From NCBI GenBank assembly GCA_025453605.1, contig JALOPZ010000001.1, positions 124,001 to 188,000 of the forward strand: DNA of 64,000 bases, read 5' to 3'. A model generated the notes under the pieces. That model saw nothing but the letters and a program-made list of their open reading frames with translations. It did not search any database and was not told where the DNA came from. Shown piece after piece: positions 26,460 to 35,195 of the stretch. The stretch is from Candidatus Margulisiibacteriota bacterium. Its GTDB lineage: Bacteria > Margulisbacteria > WOR-1 > O2-12-FULL-45-9 > XYB2-FULL-48-7. How positions within the stretch are numbered: the stretch's first letter is position 1; the number at the start of each line of letters is the position of its first letter. Made by a program: the position numbers and the translations under genes.

Positions 26460-27223
26460 GATAACAGCTCCCTGATCTTGGCGGAAATATCGCGGCTCTT
26501 AAGCAGGCTTTCGCCGACCAATATCCCGGAAGCCCCTTTTGCTTTCAGCTTTTTTACTTCCGCTCCGTTGCTGATCCCGCTTTCCGAAATGACCAGGCGG
26601 TTCTTCAGTTCCGGGTACTTAGCCAGCAGGGTCAGGGTCGTATTCAGATCGACCTGCAGGGTGTCGAGGTCGCGGTTATTGATCCCGATAAAGTTCGCCC
26701 CGCTCTTGAGCGCCCGTTCAACTTCGGCGGCATTATGGGTCTCAACCAGGCAGTTAAGCGTCAGTTCCCGAGCCAGGGAGAGAAAAGCCTTTAACTCCGC
26801 ATCGGTTAGGAGGCGGACGATCAGCAGAATAGCGTCAGCCCCGCCTATTCTGGACTCATAGATCTGGGCTTCGTCGATAATAAAATCTTTGCGCAAGACC
26901 GGGATCGTGGTCGCCTCTTTAGCCTCGCTCAGATGTTCGAGCCGCCCCTGAAAGAACGGCCCGTCGGTCAGGACCGAAAGCGCCCGGGCGCCCGCTTCCT
27001 CGTAGGCTCTGGCCAGATTGGCCGGCTGATAGTGATCAACCAGCACCCCGGCCGACGGCGAAGCTTTTTTCATCTCAGCGATCAGTGAAAATTTACCCGG
27101 CTTGAGGAACCCGCGGGTTTTGGGGAGGTCCTTGACCAGTTTTTTAACGTTCTGGAGATTAAAATGCTCTTTCAGCGCGGCTACGGTCTCTTTTTTGGCG
27201 GAAATAATGTCGTCCAACACCAT
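26456..27223 (-). CDS. trpC: Indole-3-glycerol phosphate synthase
   Basis: TrpC performs the ring closure in tryptophan synthesis. The (beta/alpha)8 motifs FSLIAEMKKASPSAG, VLRKDFIID, NCLVETHN, GINNRDLDTLQVDL and ISESGISN carry the catalytic lysines and glutamates. It is the only trp gene in the window, so it appears separated from the rest of the pathway. Its start codon is 17 bp from the divergent rsmH start. Confidence 0.97.
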   Translation of the reverse strand: MVLDDIISAKKETVAALKEHFNLQNVKKLVKDLPKTRGFLKPGKFSLIAEMKKASPSAGVLVDHYQPANLARAYEEAGARALSVLTDGPFFQGRLEHLSEAKEATTIPVLRKDFIIDEAQIYESRIGGADAILLIVRLLTDAELKAFLSLARELTLNCLVETHNAAEVERALKSGANFIGINNRDLDTLQVDLNTTLTLLAKYPELKNRLVISESGISNGAEVKKLKAKGASGILVGESLLKSRDISAKIRELLS

Positions 27224-27231
27224 GATATAAT
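27223..27231 (+). promoter_or_regulatory. Extended -10 promoter (TGATATAAT) of rsmH
   Basis: TGATATAAT ends 9 bp before the rsmH ATG. The motif starts inside the trpC start codon, so the divergent gene pair shares this small region. Confidence 0.65.
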
Positions 27232-27240
27232 GCTAACACG

Positions 27241-28116
27241 ATGACTATTCCGTATCAACATACCCCAGTGATGGCCAGGGAGGTCGTTGATTATCTGGCG
27301 CCGGCCAAGGGGAAGGTCCTCGTGGACTGCACGCTGGGCGGCGGGGGGCACGCCGAGAAAGTTAAAAGTCAAAAGTCAAAAGTCAAAATTATCGGTTTTG
27401 ATCAGGATGCTGAGGCAATCACCGCCGCAAAGCAGCGCCTAGCAAAATATAAAGATATCGAGTACGTCAACGATAACTTCTCAACCCTCAAAGAGCACTT
27501 AAAAGAAAAAGTCGACGGTTTTCTTTTTGACCTAGGGGTTTCGTCGTACCAATTGGACGAGCCGGGGCGCGGGTTCAGCATCAGGGAAGACGGGCCGCTC
27601 GATATGCGGATGGACAAACGGCAGAAGCTGACCGCGTTTGACATAGTTAACACCTGGCCGGCCGCCGAGCTGACCGAGATCTTCAAACACTACGGCGAGG
27701 AACGGTTTGCCAAACGCGTCGCGGAGAAGATCAGGTGGACAAGGGACGAGGGACGAGTGACGATCGCCACGACTGCTCAGTTAAAAGAGCTCATCGAAAA
27801 AGCGATCCCGACGTGGAAGAAGCGCGAGTCGGTCACCAGGGTCTTTCAAGCCCTGCGGATCGCGGTTAACCGCGAGCTGGACGTTCTCCAGTCCGCTCTT
27901 AACGACGCCGTCGCTCTGCTCAAGCCGGGCGGACGGATCGTTGTTCTGGCCTACCACTCGCTGGAGGACCGGATCGTTAAGCGGACGTTCAACGCGGCAA
28001 AAAAGGCCGGCCTCCTGACCGTGCTGACCAAAAAGCCGCTGACCGCCGCAGCGACCGAGATCGCCCTCAATCCGCGCGCGGCCAGCGCCAAGCTTCGGGC
28101 GGGAGAAAAGCGATGA
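27241..28116 (+). CDS. rsmH: 16S rRNA (cytosine(1402)-N4)-methyltransferase
   Basis: RsmH methylates C1402 of 16S rRNA. TPVMAREVVDYL, DCTLGGGGHAEKV (SAM-binding) and FLFDLGVSSYQLDEPGRGFS, with RVFQALRIAVNREL and LAYHSLEDRIVKRTF, are diagnostic. The length is 291. Two in-frame 7-bp repeat inserts encode KSQKSKVK right after the SAM-binding glycine loop and RWTRDEGRVT in the middle. It overlaps ftsL by 4 bp, as in a division-cell-wall cluster, although the rest of that cluster is absent. Confidence 0.96.
   Translation: MTIPYQHTPVMAREVVDYLAPAKGKVLVDCTLGGGGHAEKVKSQKSKVKIIGFDQDAEAITAAKQRLAKYKDIEYVNDNFSTLKEHLKEKVDGFLFDLGVSSYQLDEPGRGFSIREDGPLDMRMDKRQKLTAFDIVNTWPAAELTEIFKHYGEERFAKRVAEKIRWTRDEGRVTIATTAQLKELIEKAIPTWKKRESVTRVFQALRIAVNRELDVLQSALNDAVALLKPGGRIVVLAYHSLEDRIVKRTFNAAKKAGLLTVLTKKPLTAAATEIALNPRAASAKLRAGEKR
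27364..27384 (+). repeat. Perfect 7-bp tandem repeat (aaaagtc x3) inside rsmH
   Basis: Three identical aaaagtc units, 21 bp and hence frame-neutral, lie just after the SAM-binding motif and add KSQKSKV. It is the cleanest, presumably youngest, example of the class. Confidence 0.9.
27742..27762 (+). repeat. 7-bp tandem repeat (agggacg) inside rsmH
   Basis: Units agggacg, agggacg and agtgacg (21 bp, frame-neutral) encode RDEGRVT. A fourth, weaker unit (gtggaca) may precede it. Confidence 0.75.
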
Positions 28117-28427
28117 ATTTTCGACTCGCCACGACCACGCTCCTCTTTTTCGTTTTTCTGGCCGGGGTCCATCTCTATTTCTACGCCCAGAACATCAGCC
28201 TTAAGTACCAGGTCACCGAGATCAAGATCCGGCTCAACGAACAAAAGAACGCCAACCGGCAGCTGGGCGGCCAGGTCGCCCGGGCAGAGAACCTGGCTTA
28301 CGTCGAGGAGTACGCGACCAACAAGCTAAAAATGATCTATCCCGAACAGGTCATCTATATTGTGGGAACAAGGGAGGTAAACCCAGCGCCGAGCTCACCT
28401 GCTGACCGGCCTGCAGCCAGGGATTGA
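28113..28427 (+). CDS. ftsL: FtsL/DivIC-like septum formation protein
   Basis: A 104-residue bitopic protein: membrane segment at residues 7-25, then a coiled coil (VTEIKIRLNEQKNANRQLGG), then the NLAYVEEYATNKLKMIYPE segment typical of FtsL/DivIC. The position directly after rsmH is the usual one of ftsL. Its last 77 bp overlap the 3' end of the convergent SppA gene on the other strand. Confidence 0.82.
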   Translation: MNFRLATTTLLFFVFLAGVHLYFYAQNISLKYQVTEIKIRLNEQKNANRQLGGQVARAENLAYVEEYATNKLKMIYPEQVIYIVGTREVNPAPSSPADRPAARD

Positions 28428-30708
28428 GGTCGCGGTAGTAGATCAGGCGCGGCGCGCCGGTCAGTTTGCTCACTTCTTTGGCCAGATCGAGCGCCTCCTC
28501 AAACCCGCCCAGTTTGTCGATCAGCTTCAGGTCAAGCGCCTGCGCGCCGGTGTAGACCCGCCCCTGAGCGATCTTTTCCACTTCGGCGGTCGGCAATTTT
28601 CGGCCGGCGGCGACAGTGCTGACGAAATCACGGTACGATTCTTCGAGCAGCCGGTCCAGCGCCATCGTCTCGACCGTAGTGAACTTGCGCAGGCCGGAAA
28701 ACATATCGCTGTGGCTCCCCTCTTTGATCACCTCGGTCGTCACCCCAAAATCAGCCAGCAATCTGGCAAATTGCGGATAATAGCCGATCACCCCGATACT
28801 GCCGGTGATCGTGGCCGGATCGGCGACGATCTTGTCGGCAGCCGAGGCGATGTAATAGCCGCCGGAGGCGGCGATCCCCCCCAGCGAGGCGATGACCTGC
28901 TTGTTCTTTTCCCGGGCGTATTTGAGCGCCTGGACGATCTCCCCCGCGGCGATCGGCGAGCCGCCCGGGCTGTCGATCCGGAGAACGATCGCCCGGACGA
29001 ACAGATCATCGGCCGCCGCGCGGATATTCCTGACGATCTTATCCGCCCCGGTCGCCGTGCCGCCGAACAGCCAGTTCTGGCCACCGTAGCCGGAGACGAT
29101 CTCGCCGTTGACCTCGATCACCGCGACGCCAAAGACCTGATTAAAGAACGATTCGTCGGCCACCACCTGGTGCGGTTCGACCAGCTTAACCTCGCCTTGC
29201 TCGCCGGCGCTCTCATTGGCGTAGATCAGCACGTCGCGGAAGAAACCGACCTTATCGATCAGTCCCATTTTAAGCGCCAGCCCGGCGGGGAAGAACATCC
29301 CGTCGCCGATCTCCTTGACCTTGGCGAGCGGCATTTTCCGGCTGGCGGCAATGTCGGTCAGCATCTGGCGGTACAGATCGGCGACCAGGCCGGCCAGCAT
29401 CTCCTTCTGCTTCCCGGCGGACGGAGGCGACAGCCAGTCGAACGAGCTTTTGTATTCGCCTTTGGTCAGCACCTGCCATTCCACGCCGAACTTTTCGAAC
29501 AGGCCGCGGAAACGGTAGAGCTCAATGCTCTTGCCGAACCCGGCGATCCCGGAACCGGGGGCGGCCACGATCTTGTCGGCAACCGAGGCTAGATAATACT
29601 CGTCACCGATCGCCGAGCCTTCGATGTAGGCGAGGATCTTCTTTCCTTTAGTTTTACAGCGCAGGAGCGCCGCGCGGATCTCCTGGACCATCGCCTGACC
29701 GCCGAGACCGCCCGAGAAGCCGCCGATCCGGATAATGATCCCGTCCAGCGCCGTATCTTTTTCAGCCAAGCGGATCTTTTCCAGGATCGTCTCGAGCCCC
29801 GGCTGGAAACCGCCGAAGAAACTGTACTCGTTCAAACCGCCTTTAAGCGCGCCGCCCAGGTCGATCACGGTGAACTCGACCGGGCTGAAGATAGCGAACG
29901 GCCGTTCCCGCTCCAGATTGACCTTTAAGCCGGCTTCGAAGCGCTGGATATTCGGCCCGGCCACCGGAAATTGCAGCGCGTAGTCAAAAGAAAAAGCGGC
30001 CAGGTCGAGCGTCAGGCCGGCGGTCGGCGTCGACCGGTCCAATCCGCCCCGGACGGCAAACCCTTTGACCAGGGTCAGCTCCAAGCCCAGGTGTCCCCAA
30101 TTCGGCTGGCTCCGGTAGAGCTCGCCGTCAGCGGCCAGGAGAAGCTTTCCGTCAAAGATCTTCCAGGCGACGCCGGTCCGCAGGGAGGCCGGGACCAATT
30201 TCTCCTTGGTCGTTAAAATATCCTGTCCGACGATCCCAAAACGGAGTTCCGGCGTGATCCGGGCCAGGAAACCGATATCGGCGGTCCAGCCGCTGCCGGC
30301 TACCCCGCTGACCCGCCACTCCTGCGCTTTATAGTTGGTCCCCCAGCTGAGCCAGCCGGAGCGGTTGCCGAACCCGAGGGCGGAAAAAGAGAGGAAATCG
30401 CCGTTTTTTGCCGTTGCTTTCCCTTCGACATAACCGAGAAAACCGAGTTTGAGCGCGGTAAAGCCATATTCGTGCGCGGTCTGCTGCGGATCAAGGTTGC
30501 CAAGGGTATAACCAATTCCGGTTTCGGCCAATCCGGCCGGATTGTAAAATACCGCGCTGGCGTCATTGGCCACCGCGGCGAACGCACCACCCATCCCCAG
30601 GGCCCGGACGCCAACGCCCTGTTTTAGGACAAGGTCACCCAGGTCCTGAGCCAGAGCGGTAAGCGTTAAGCAATAGGCAGTAAGCAACAAGCACAGAGTT
30701 TTACGCAT
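28351..30708 (-). CDS. sppA: Fusion of a PorV/UPF0164-like outer-membrane barrel domain with a tandem S49 SppA protease
   Basis: The start is placed at MRKTLCLLLTAYCLTLTALA (ATG 30706-30708), which is a signal peptide; the longer frame adds unsupported residues. Mature residues of about 22-275 begin with GVGVRALGMGGAFAAVANDA and FYNPAGLAE, the signature of PorV/FadL-like barrels. Then follow two S49 domains: about 280-500, with EYYLASVADKIVAAPGSG carrying the catalytic Lys, and about 520-740, with IASLGGIAASGGYYIASAAD carrying the catalytic Ser. SppA normally cleaves signal peptides in the inner membrane. The fusion to a barrel domain is unusual. The hydrophobic core of the signal peptide is encoded by 7-bp repeats. 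Confidence 0.9.
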   Translation of the reverse strand: MRKTLCLLLTAYCLTLTALAQDLGDLVLKQGVGVRALGMGGAFAAVANDASAVFYNPAGLAETGIGYTLGNLDPQQTAHEYGFTALKLGFLGYVEGKATAKNGDFLSFSALGFGNRSGWLSWGTNYKAQEWRVSGVAGSGWTADIGFLARITPELRFGIVGQDILTTKEKLVPASLRTGVAWKIFDGKLLLAADGELYRSQPNWGHLGLELTLVKGFAVRGGLDRSTPTAGLTLDLAAFSFDYALQFPVAGPNIQRFEAGLKVNLERERPFAIFSPVEFTVIDLGGALKGGLNEYSFFGGFQPGLETILEKIRLAEKDTALDGIIIRIGGFSGGLGGQAMVQEIRAALLRCKTKGKKILAYIEGSAIGDEYYLASVADKIVAAPGSGIAGFGKSIELYRFRGLFEKFGVEWQVLTKGEYKSSFDWLSPPSAGKQKEMLAGLVADLYRQMLTDIAASRKMPLAKVKEIGDGMFFPAGLALKMGLIDKVGFFRDVLIYANESAGEQGEVKLVEPHQVVADESFFNQVFGVAVIEVNGEIVSGYGGQNWLFGGTATGADKIVRNIRAAADDLFVRAIVLRIDSPGGSPIAAGEIVQALKYAREKNKQVIASLGGIAASGGYYIASAADKIVADPATITGSIGVIGYYPQFARLLADFGVTTEVIKEGSHSDMFSGLRKFTTVETMALDRLLEESYRDFVSTVAAGRKLPTAEVEKIAQGRVYTGAQALDLKLIDKLGGFEEALDLAKEVSKLTGAPRLIYYRDLNPWLQAGQQVSSALGLPPLFPQYR
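30661..30695 (+). repeat. Degenerate 7-bp repeat encoding the signal peptide of the SppA fusion
   Basis: Units aagcgtt, aagcaat, aggcagt, aagcaac and aagcaca. On the minus strand they encode LCLLLTAYCLTL, the hydrophobic core of the signal peptide. Confidence 0.85.
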
Positions 30709-30709
30709 G

Positions 30710-30718
30710 TGATAGAAT
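30710..30718 (+). promoter_or_regulatory. Extended -10 promoter (TGATAGAAT) of gltX
   Basis: TGATAGAAT ends 7 bp before the gltX ATG, in the 17-bp gap to the divergent SppA fusion gene. A TATACT at 30719-30724 on the minus strand, 10 bp from the SppA start, may be the counterpart for that gene. Confidence 0.6.
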
Positions 30719-30725
30719 AGTATAT

Positions 30726-32156
30726 ATGGTTCGTGTACGTTTTGCACCTTCGCCAACAGGCGCCTTACACATAGGCGGGGCGCGAACCGCCCTTTATAAC
30801 TGGCTTTTTGCCCGGCACCACCACGGCAAGTTCATTCTCCGGATCGAGGATACCGACCGGGAACGGTCGACCATCGAGTCAAACCAGGCGATCTTCCAGG
30901 GATTGGAATGGCTCGGCCTCGATTGGGACGAAGGGCCGAACGTCGGCGGCTGCTTTGGCCCATATTACCAGACCGAACGGCTCGATATCCACCAAAAGCA
31001 CGCCGAACGGCTGGTCAAAGAAGGAAAAGCTTATTATTGTTTCTGCACCGCGGAAGAATTAAAACAGAAACGGGCGGCGGCCGAAGCGCGTAAAGAGGCA
31101 CCGCGCTACGACGGCCACTGCCGCAAGCTGACCGAAGCGGAGATCAAGGAAAAGCTGGCGAGCGGCACCCCCAAAGTGGTCCGTTTTCTCCTGCCGCCGG
31201 TCGGCGAAGCAGTGGTGGAGGACCAGATCCGCGGTAAAGTGGTTTTTAAGAACGAGGTCCTCGACGATTTTGTCATCCTCAAATCGGACGGTTTTCCGAC
31301 CTACAACTTCGCCTGCGTGATGGACGATCACCTGATGGAGATCACCCACGTGATCCGCGGCGACGACCATCTCTCCAACACACCGCGGCAAATCCTGTTA
31401 TACGAAGCGTTTGGCTGGCCTCCCCCGATCTTTGCCCACATCCCGATGATCCTGGGGAAAGACAAAGCGCGGTTGTCGAAACGGCACGGCGCCACTTCGG
31501 TGATCGATTACAGTACTATTGGCTATCTCCCCGAAGCGATGCTCAATTACATCGCCAAGCTCGGCTGGGGCCATAAGGACCAGGAGATATTCTCGCGCGC
31601 CGAACTGATCGAACTGTTCTCGCTGGAGGGGGTCAACAAAAGCGCGGCCGTTTTTGACCTCGACAAACTTAATTGGCTCAACGGCCAGTACATCCGCCAG
31701 ATCTTGCCCGAGCGGCTGTTCGACCTCTGCGAACCGCTCCTGATCCAGGCCTACGGGACGCACGACCTCGCCTATATGAAAAAAGTCGTCGGCGTTCTGC
31801 ACGACCGGCTTGTCCTGATCCCCGACATCGTCCCGCTGTCGGCCTATTTCTTTAAAGACGACTTTGAGTACGACGCTAAAGGGGTCGAAAAGCATTTTAA
31901 AACGCCCCACGCCAAAAAGATCTTAGAAACGTTAATGGACAGGCTGTCGAAGCTTGCCCCCTTTAACAAAGAACAGATAGAGCCGGTCTTTAAAGGTCTG
32001 GCGACCGAGTTAAACGTTAAGCTCGGGATAATTATCCACCCCTGCCGCCTCGCCCTCTCCGGCCACCTCGAAACACCGCCAATGTACGATGTGGTAGAGA
32101 TCCTGGGAAAAGAGCGGGTCGGACAACGCCTGGTTAAAGCCCTGGCTTTTATTTGA
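30726..32156 (+). CDS. gltX: Glutamyl-tRNA synthetase
   Basis: A class I synthetase. RFAPSPTGALHIGGARTALYN holds the HIGH-like motif and KARLSKRHGATSV the KMSKS-like one. The length of 476 residues is normal. The zinc cysteine region near residues 100-125 (YYCFCTAEELK) contains two cysteines. Whether it charges tRNA-Gln as well cannot be told; no gat or glnS gene is in the window. Its end overlaps argB by 8 bp. Confidence 0.97.
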   Translation: MVRVRFAPSPTGALHIGGARTALYNWLFARHHHGKFILRIEDTDRERSTIESNQAIFQGLEWLGLDWDEGPNVGGCFGPYYQTERLDIHQKHAERLVKEGKAYYCFCTAEELKQKRAAAEARKEAPRYDGHCRKLTEAEIKEKLASGTPKVVRFLLPPVGEAVVEDQIRGKVVFKNEVLDDFVILKSDGFPTYNFACVMDDHLMEITHVIRGDDHLSNTPRQILLYEAFGWPPPIFAHIPMILGKDKARLSKRHGATSVIDYSTIGYLPEAMLNYIAKLGWGHKDQEIFSRAELIELFSLEGVNKSAAVFDLDKLNWLNGQYIRQILPERLFDLCEPLLIQAYGTHDLAYMKKVVGVLHDRLVLIPDIVPLSAYFFKDDFEYDAKGVEKHFKTPHAKKILETLMDRLSKLAPFNKEQIEPVFKGLATELNVKLGIIIHPCRLALSGHLETPPMYDVVEILGKERVGQRLVKALAFI

Positions 32157-33018
32157 CCACCATGGTCCCGATCCCATGGTCGGTGAACAGTTCGAGGAGG
32201 ATCGCGTGGGGCAAGCGCCCGTCGATGATGTGGGCGGTTTTCACTCCTTTGCGGAGCGCGTAAAGACACGATTTGACCTTGGGGATCATCCCGCCGGAAA
32301 TGCCGCCCGACTTGATCATCTTTTGCGCTTTATAGGTATTGACGTTGGAGACCAGTTTACCGTGCCCGTCCAGGACGCCGTTGACGTCGGTCATCATGAT
32401 CAGCTTTTCCGCTTTCAGATAGGCGGCGATCGCCGCCGCCGCCTTATCGGCATTAATATTGTAGACCCCGCCCCTTTTACCGACCCCGATCGAAGTTAAG
32501 ACCGGGATATAACCGAGCTTCATCCACTTATTGAGAAAACGGTAGCGGATCCCGCCAACCTGGCCGGTGAAGCCAAGGTCGATCCTGTTTCCCTGGTCGT
32601 CTTTTTTCCAGTATTTGAACGCCTTGATAACCCGGCCTTTCTTACCGTAAAAGCCTTTCGCCTTGCCGCCCGCTTTTTTGATCAGCGAGACGATCTGCTG
32701 GTTGATCTTTTCGCCCAGGACTTTTTGGACGATCTTCATCGTCTCCTTGTCGGTGACGCGGTAGCCGCCGCTGAACTTGGGTTCGATCCCGTTCTTGCGC
32801 AGATATTTATTGATCTCCGGCCCGCCGCCGTGAACTAAAACCGGGTTCATCCCGACCATCTTAAGCAGCACGACATCCTGGATAACCCCCTGCTTGAGCT
32901 CTTCACTCTGCATCGCCGCTCCGCCGTATTTAACGACGATCGTCTTGCCGTTAAATTTGGTTAAGTAAGGGAGGGCTTCGAGAACCGCGTTGGCACGTTT
33001 TATTAAATGTCTAAACAT
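32149..33018 (-). CDS. argB: Acetylglutamate kinase
   Basis: ArgB phosphorylates N-acetylglutamate. KTIVVKYGGAAM (phosphate-binding), VLVHGGGPEINKYL and KLIMMTDVNGVLD are conserved. The length of 289 is typical. The last gene of the minus-strand operon amrB-like, amrA, argC, argJ, argB. It starts next to the argJ stop (TAGATG) and ends overlapping gltX. Confidence 0.96.
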   Translation of the reverse strand: MFRHLIKRANAVLEALPYLTKFNGKTIVVKYGGAAMQSEELKQGVIQDVVLLKMVGMNPVLVHGGGPEINKYLRKNGIEPKFSGGYRVTDKETMKIVQKVLGEKINQQIVSLIKKAGGKAKGFYGKKGRVIKAFKYWKKDDQGNRIDLGFTGQVGGIRYRFLNKWMKLGYIPVLTSIGVGKRGGVYNINADKAAAAIAAYLKAEKLIMMTDVNGVLDGHGKLVSNVNTYKAQKMIKSGGISGGMIPKVKSCLYALRKGVKTAHIIDGRLPHAILLELFTDHGIGTMVVK

Positions 33019-34125
33019 CTAGGTATGGTAGTCGGCGTTTATCTTAACATAACCTTCCGTCAGATCACAACCCCACGCTGTCGCTGTAGCTTTGCCAACC
33101 CCCAGGTCGCAGGTGACAAGGCTTTCTTTCTTCCCGAACTTAATGTCGGCCCTCATCCGCTCCTGGTCAAGCCGGGCCGCGGTCGAACCGACAGCCGCAA
33201 AGATGCGACCGAGATTGTAGTCTTTACCGTAGATCGCGCATTTTAGGAGATCGGAGCCGGCGATCGCCCGGGCGGCGATCCGCGCTTCTTGGTCGTTGCG
33301 CGCTCCGCTAACCCGCACTTCAATTAATTGCGTCGCCCCCTCACCGTCGCGGGCGATCTCCCGCGCCAGGTGAATGCAGACCTGCTCCAGGGCTTCATAT
33401 ATTTTTACTTTTTCCTTTTGACTTTTTACTTTGACCCCCGACATCCCGTTCGCCAACGCGAAAACACAATCGTTAGTCGACTGGCACTGGTCGACGGTCA
33501 TCATGTTAAAGGACTTATCGACCGCTTTGGCCAGCATCTTTTGCAGCTGCCCGCGCGGGACGATCGCGTCGGTCGTGATGAATGCGTGCATCGTCGCCAT
33601 ATTGGGGTGGATCATTCCTGCCCCCTTGGCAACGCCAGCAACGGTGTAACCGTCGACCTTGACGGTGATCTCCTTGGGCCGGGTGTCGGTCGTCATGATG
33701 GCGCGGGCAACGTCGTGCCCCCCTTTAGTGGAAAGTTTGAGGGCGAGCGGCCGGATCGCCGGGATAATATTCTTCATTGGCAGAAATTTGCCGATCGAGC
33801 CGGTGGAGGTGACCAGAACGTGCCGCTCGTTGATCCCCAGGATCCGCGCTGTTTCCCTAACCATCGTCCTGGCGTCGCTTAACCCCTGTTTGCCGGTGCC
33901 GCAGTTGGCATTACCGGCGTTGCTGATGATCGCCTGGCAGTAACCGGACTTGATCTGCCGCATCGAGACCAGGATCGGCGCGGCTTTGAACTGGTTGCCG
34001 GTAAAAACGGCCGCCGCGACGGCCGGCACTTCGGAGTACACCAGAGCAAGATCTGGCCGACCCGACTGTTTGATCCCGGCGATGATCGAAGCGGCGGCAA
34101 ACCCTTTGGGGGCGGTGATCGTCAT
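33019..34125 (-). CDS. argJ: Glutamate N-acetyltransferase / ornithine acetyltransferase
   Basis: ArgJ recycles the acetyl group from acetylornithine to glutamate. The autocleavage motif GMIHPNMATMHAF holds the nucleophile Thr. GFAAASIIAGIK and the C-terminal SDLLKCAIYGKDYNLGRI are typical; the length is 368. A repeat-encoded insert KSQKEKVKI lies before the C-terminal half. It overlaps argC by 4 bp (ATGA). Confidence 0.96.
   Translation of the reverse strand: MTITAPKGFAAASIIAGIKQSGRPDLALVYSEVPAVAAAVFTGNQFKAAPILVSMRQIKSGYCQAIISNAGNANCGTGKQGLSDARTMVRETARILGINERHVLVTSTGSIGKFLPMKNIIPAIRPLALKLSTKGGHDVARAIMTTDTRPKEITVKVDGYTVAGVAKGAGMIHPNMATMHAFITTDAIVPRGQLQKMLAKAVDKSFNMMTVDQCQSTNDCVFALANGMSGVKVKSQKEKVKIYEALEQVCIHLAREIARDGEGATQLIEVRVSGARNDQEARIAARAIAGSDLLKCAIYGKDYNLGRIFAAVGSTAARLDQERMRADIKFGKKESLVTCDLGVGKATATAWGCDLTEGYVKINADYHT
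33402..33436 (+). repeat. Degenerate 7-bp tandem repeat inside argJ
   Basis: Units tttttac, tttttcc, ttttgac, tttttac and tttgacc, five in a row, read on the minus strand as VKSQKEKVK. The word family is the same as in rsmH (aaaagtc), in argC and in the rplK-rplA gap. Confidence 0.85.
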
Positions 34126-35195
34126 GGATAAAGCGCGATGGCTTTGAGGCCGGTCGTTTCCTCGAACCCGCAGATCAGGTTCATGTTCTGGACAGCCTGA
34201 CCGGCCGCCCCTTTGACCAGATTATCGATCACCGACATGACGATGACCGTCTGGCTCTCGCTGTTGATCGAGAGCGCGATGTCGCAGTAGTTCGTCCCGG
34301 CAACGTTCTTGGTGCACGGCTCGCCGGTCTCATAGACGCGGACGAACGGCGCCTCCTTATAGAATTCTTTATATAATTTAACCAGTTCCTCAATTTTTAC
34401 TTTTGACTTTTCACTTATTAATTTCCCATAGCAGGTCGCATGGATCCCCCGGGTCATCGGCATCAGATGCGGCACAAAGGTGACGTTGACCGGCTGACCG
34501 GCCAGGAGCCCGGCCTGGTAGCTGACCTCGCCCATGTGGCGGTGGTTATTGACCGCGTAAGCCATGACCCCCTCGTTCCGTTCACAGTAGTGGACCTTGA
34601 GGTTAACGCCGCGGCCGGCGCCGGAAACGCCCGATTTGGCGTCGACGACGATCGAGCCGGTGTCGATCAGTTTATTCTTGATCAGCGGCGCCAGCCCGAG
34701 GATCGAAGCGGTCGGGTAACAACCGGGGTTGCCGATCAGGCGGGCTTTCCTGATCTGTTCCTTGTAGAGCTCGGGGGAACCGAAAACCGCTTCGGCGAGG
34801 ACCGCTTTGTCCGGATGGTCAAGGTTATACCATTTCTTGAAGACCGCTTCGTCATGGAACCGGTAGTCGGCCCCGAGGTCAACGACCTTCTTCCCCGCCT
34901 TGATCATCTTCGGTACGTAATTGATAGCGATACCGTGCGGCAGCGCCAGGAAGATCAGGTCAACGCTTACCAGCTGTTTGTCCAAATTATCAAGGGTGTC
35001 GCAGGTCAGGTCGCAGATCCCCCGCATTTGCGGATAGAGCGCGGAGATATTCTTCCCCTTATGCGCTTCTTCCGACATCAGCCAGACGACCTTAACATTT
35101 GGATGTCGCAGTAAAATGGATAAAAGCGTGACCCCGGCATAACCACCGGCCCCAACAATACCGACATTTGTCATTTTTAATTGGTCATTTGTCAT
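34122..35195 (-). CDS. argC: N-acetyl-gamma-glutamyl-phosphate reductase
   Basis: ArgC reduces acetylglutamyl phosphate. GIVGAGGYAGVTLLSIL binds NADP, and GNPGCYPTASILGL holds the catalytic Cys. The length is 357. The frame starts [15 protein letters not shown]; both the first and eighth residue are Met, and both ATGs belong to a 7-bp repeat. The first ATG overlaps the amrA stop as TAATG. An internal repeat adds EKSKVKIEE. Confidence 0.96.
   Translation of the reverse strand: MTNDQLKMTNVGIVGAGGYAGVTLLSILLRHPNVKVVWLMSEEAHKGKNISALYPQMRGICDLTCDTLDNLDKQLVSVDLIFLALPHGIAINYVPKMIKAGKKVVDLGADYRFHDEAVFKKWYNLDHPDKAVLAEAVFGSPELYKEQIRKARLIGNPGCYPTASILGLAPLIKNKLIDTGSIVVDAKSGVSGAGRGVNLKVHYCERNEGVMAYAVNNHRHMGEVSYQAGLLAGQPVNVTFVPHLMPMTRGIHATCYGKLISEKSKVKIEELVKLYKEFYKEAPFVRVYETGEPCTKNVAGTNYCDIALSINSESQTVIVMSVIDNLVKGAAGQAVQNMNLICGFEETTGLKAIALYP
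34394..34414 (+). repeat. 7-bp tandem repeat inside argC
   Basis: Units tttttac, ttttgac and ttttcac (21 bp, frame-neutral), giving SEKSKVK in the protein. Confidence 0.8.
35161..35195 (-). repeat. 7-bp tandem repeat forming the argC start
   Basis: On the minus strand: ATGACAA, ATGACCA, ATTAAAA, ATGACAA, ATGTCGG. The start codon of argC and an alternative in-frame ATG seven codons later are both repeat units. Confidence 0.85.
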
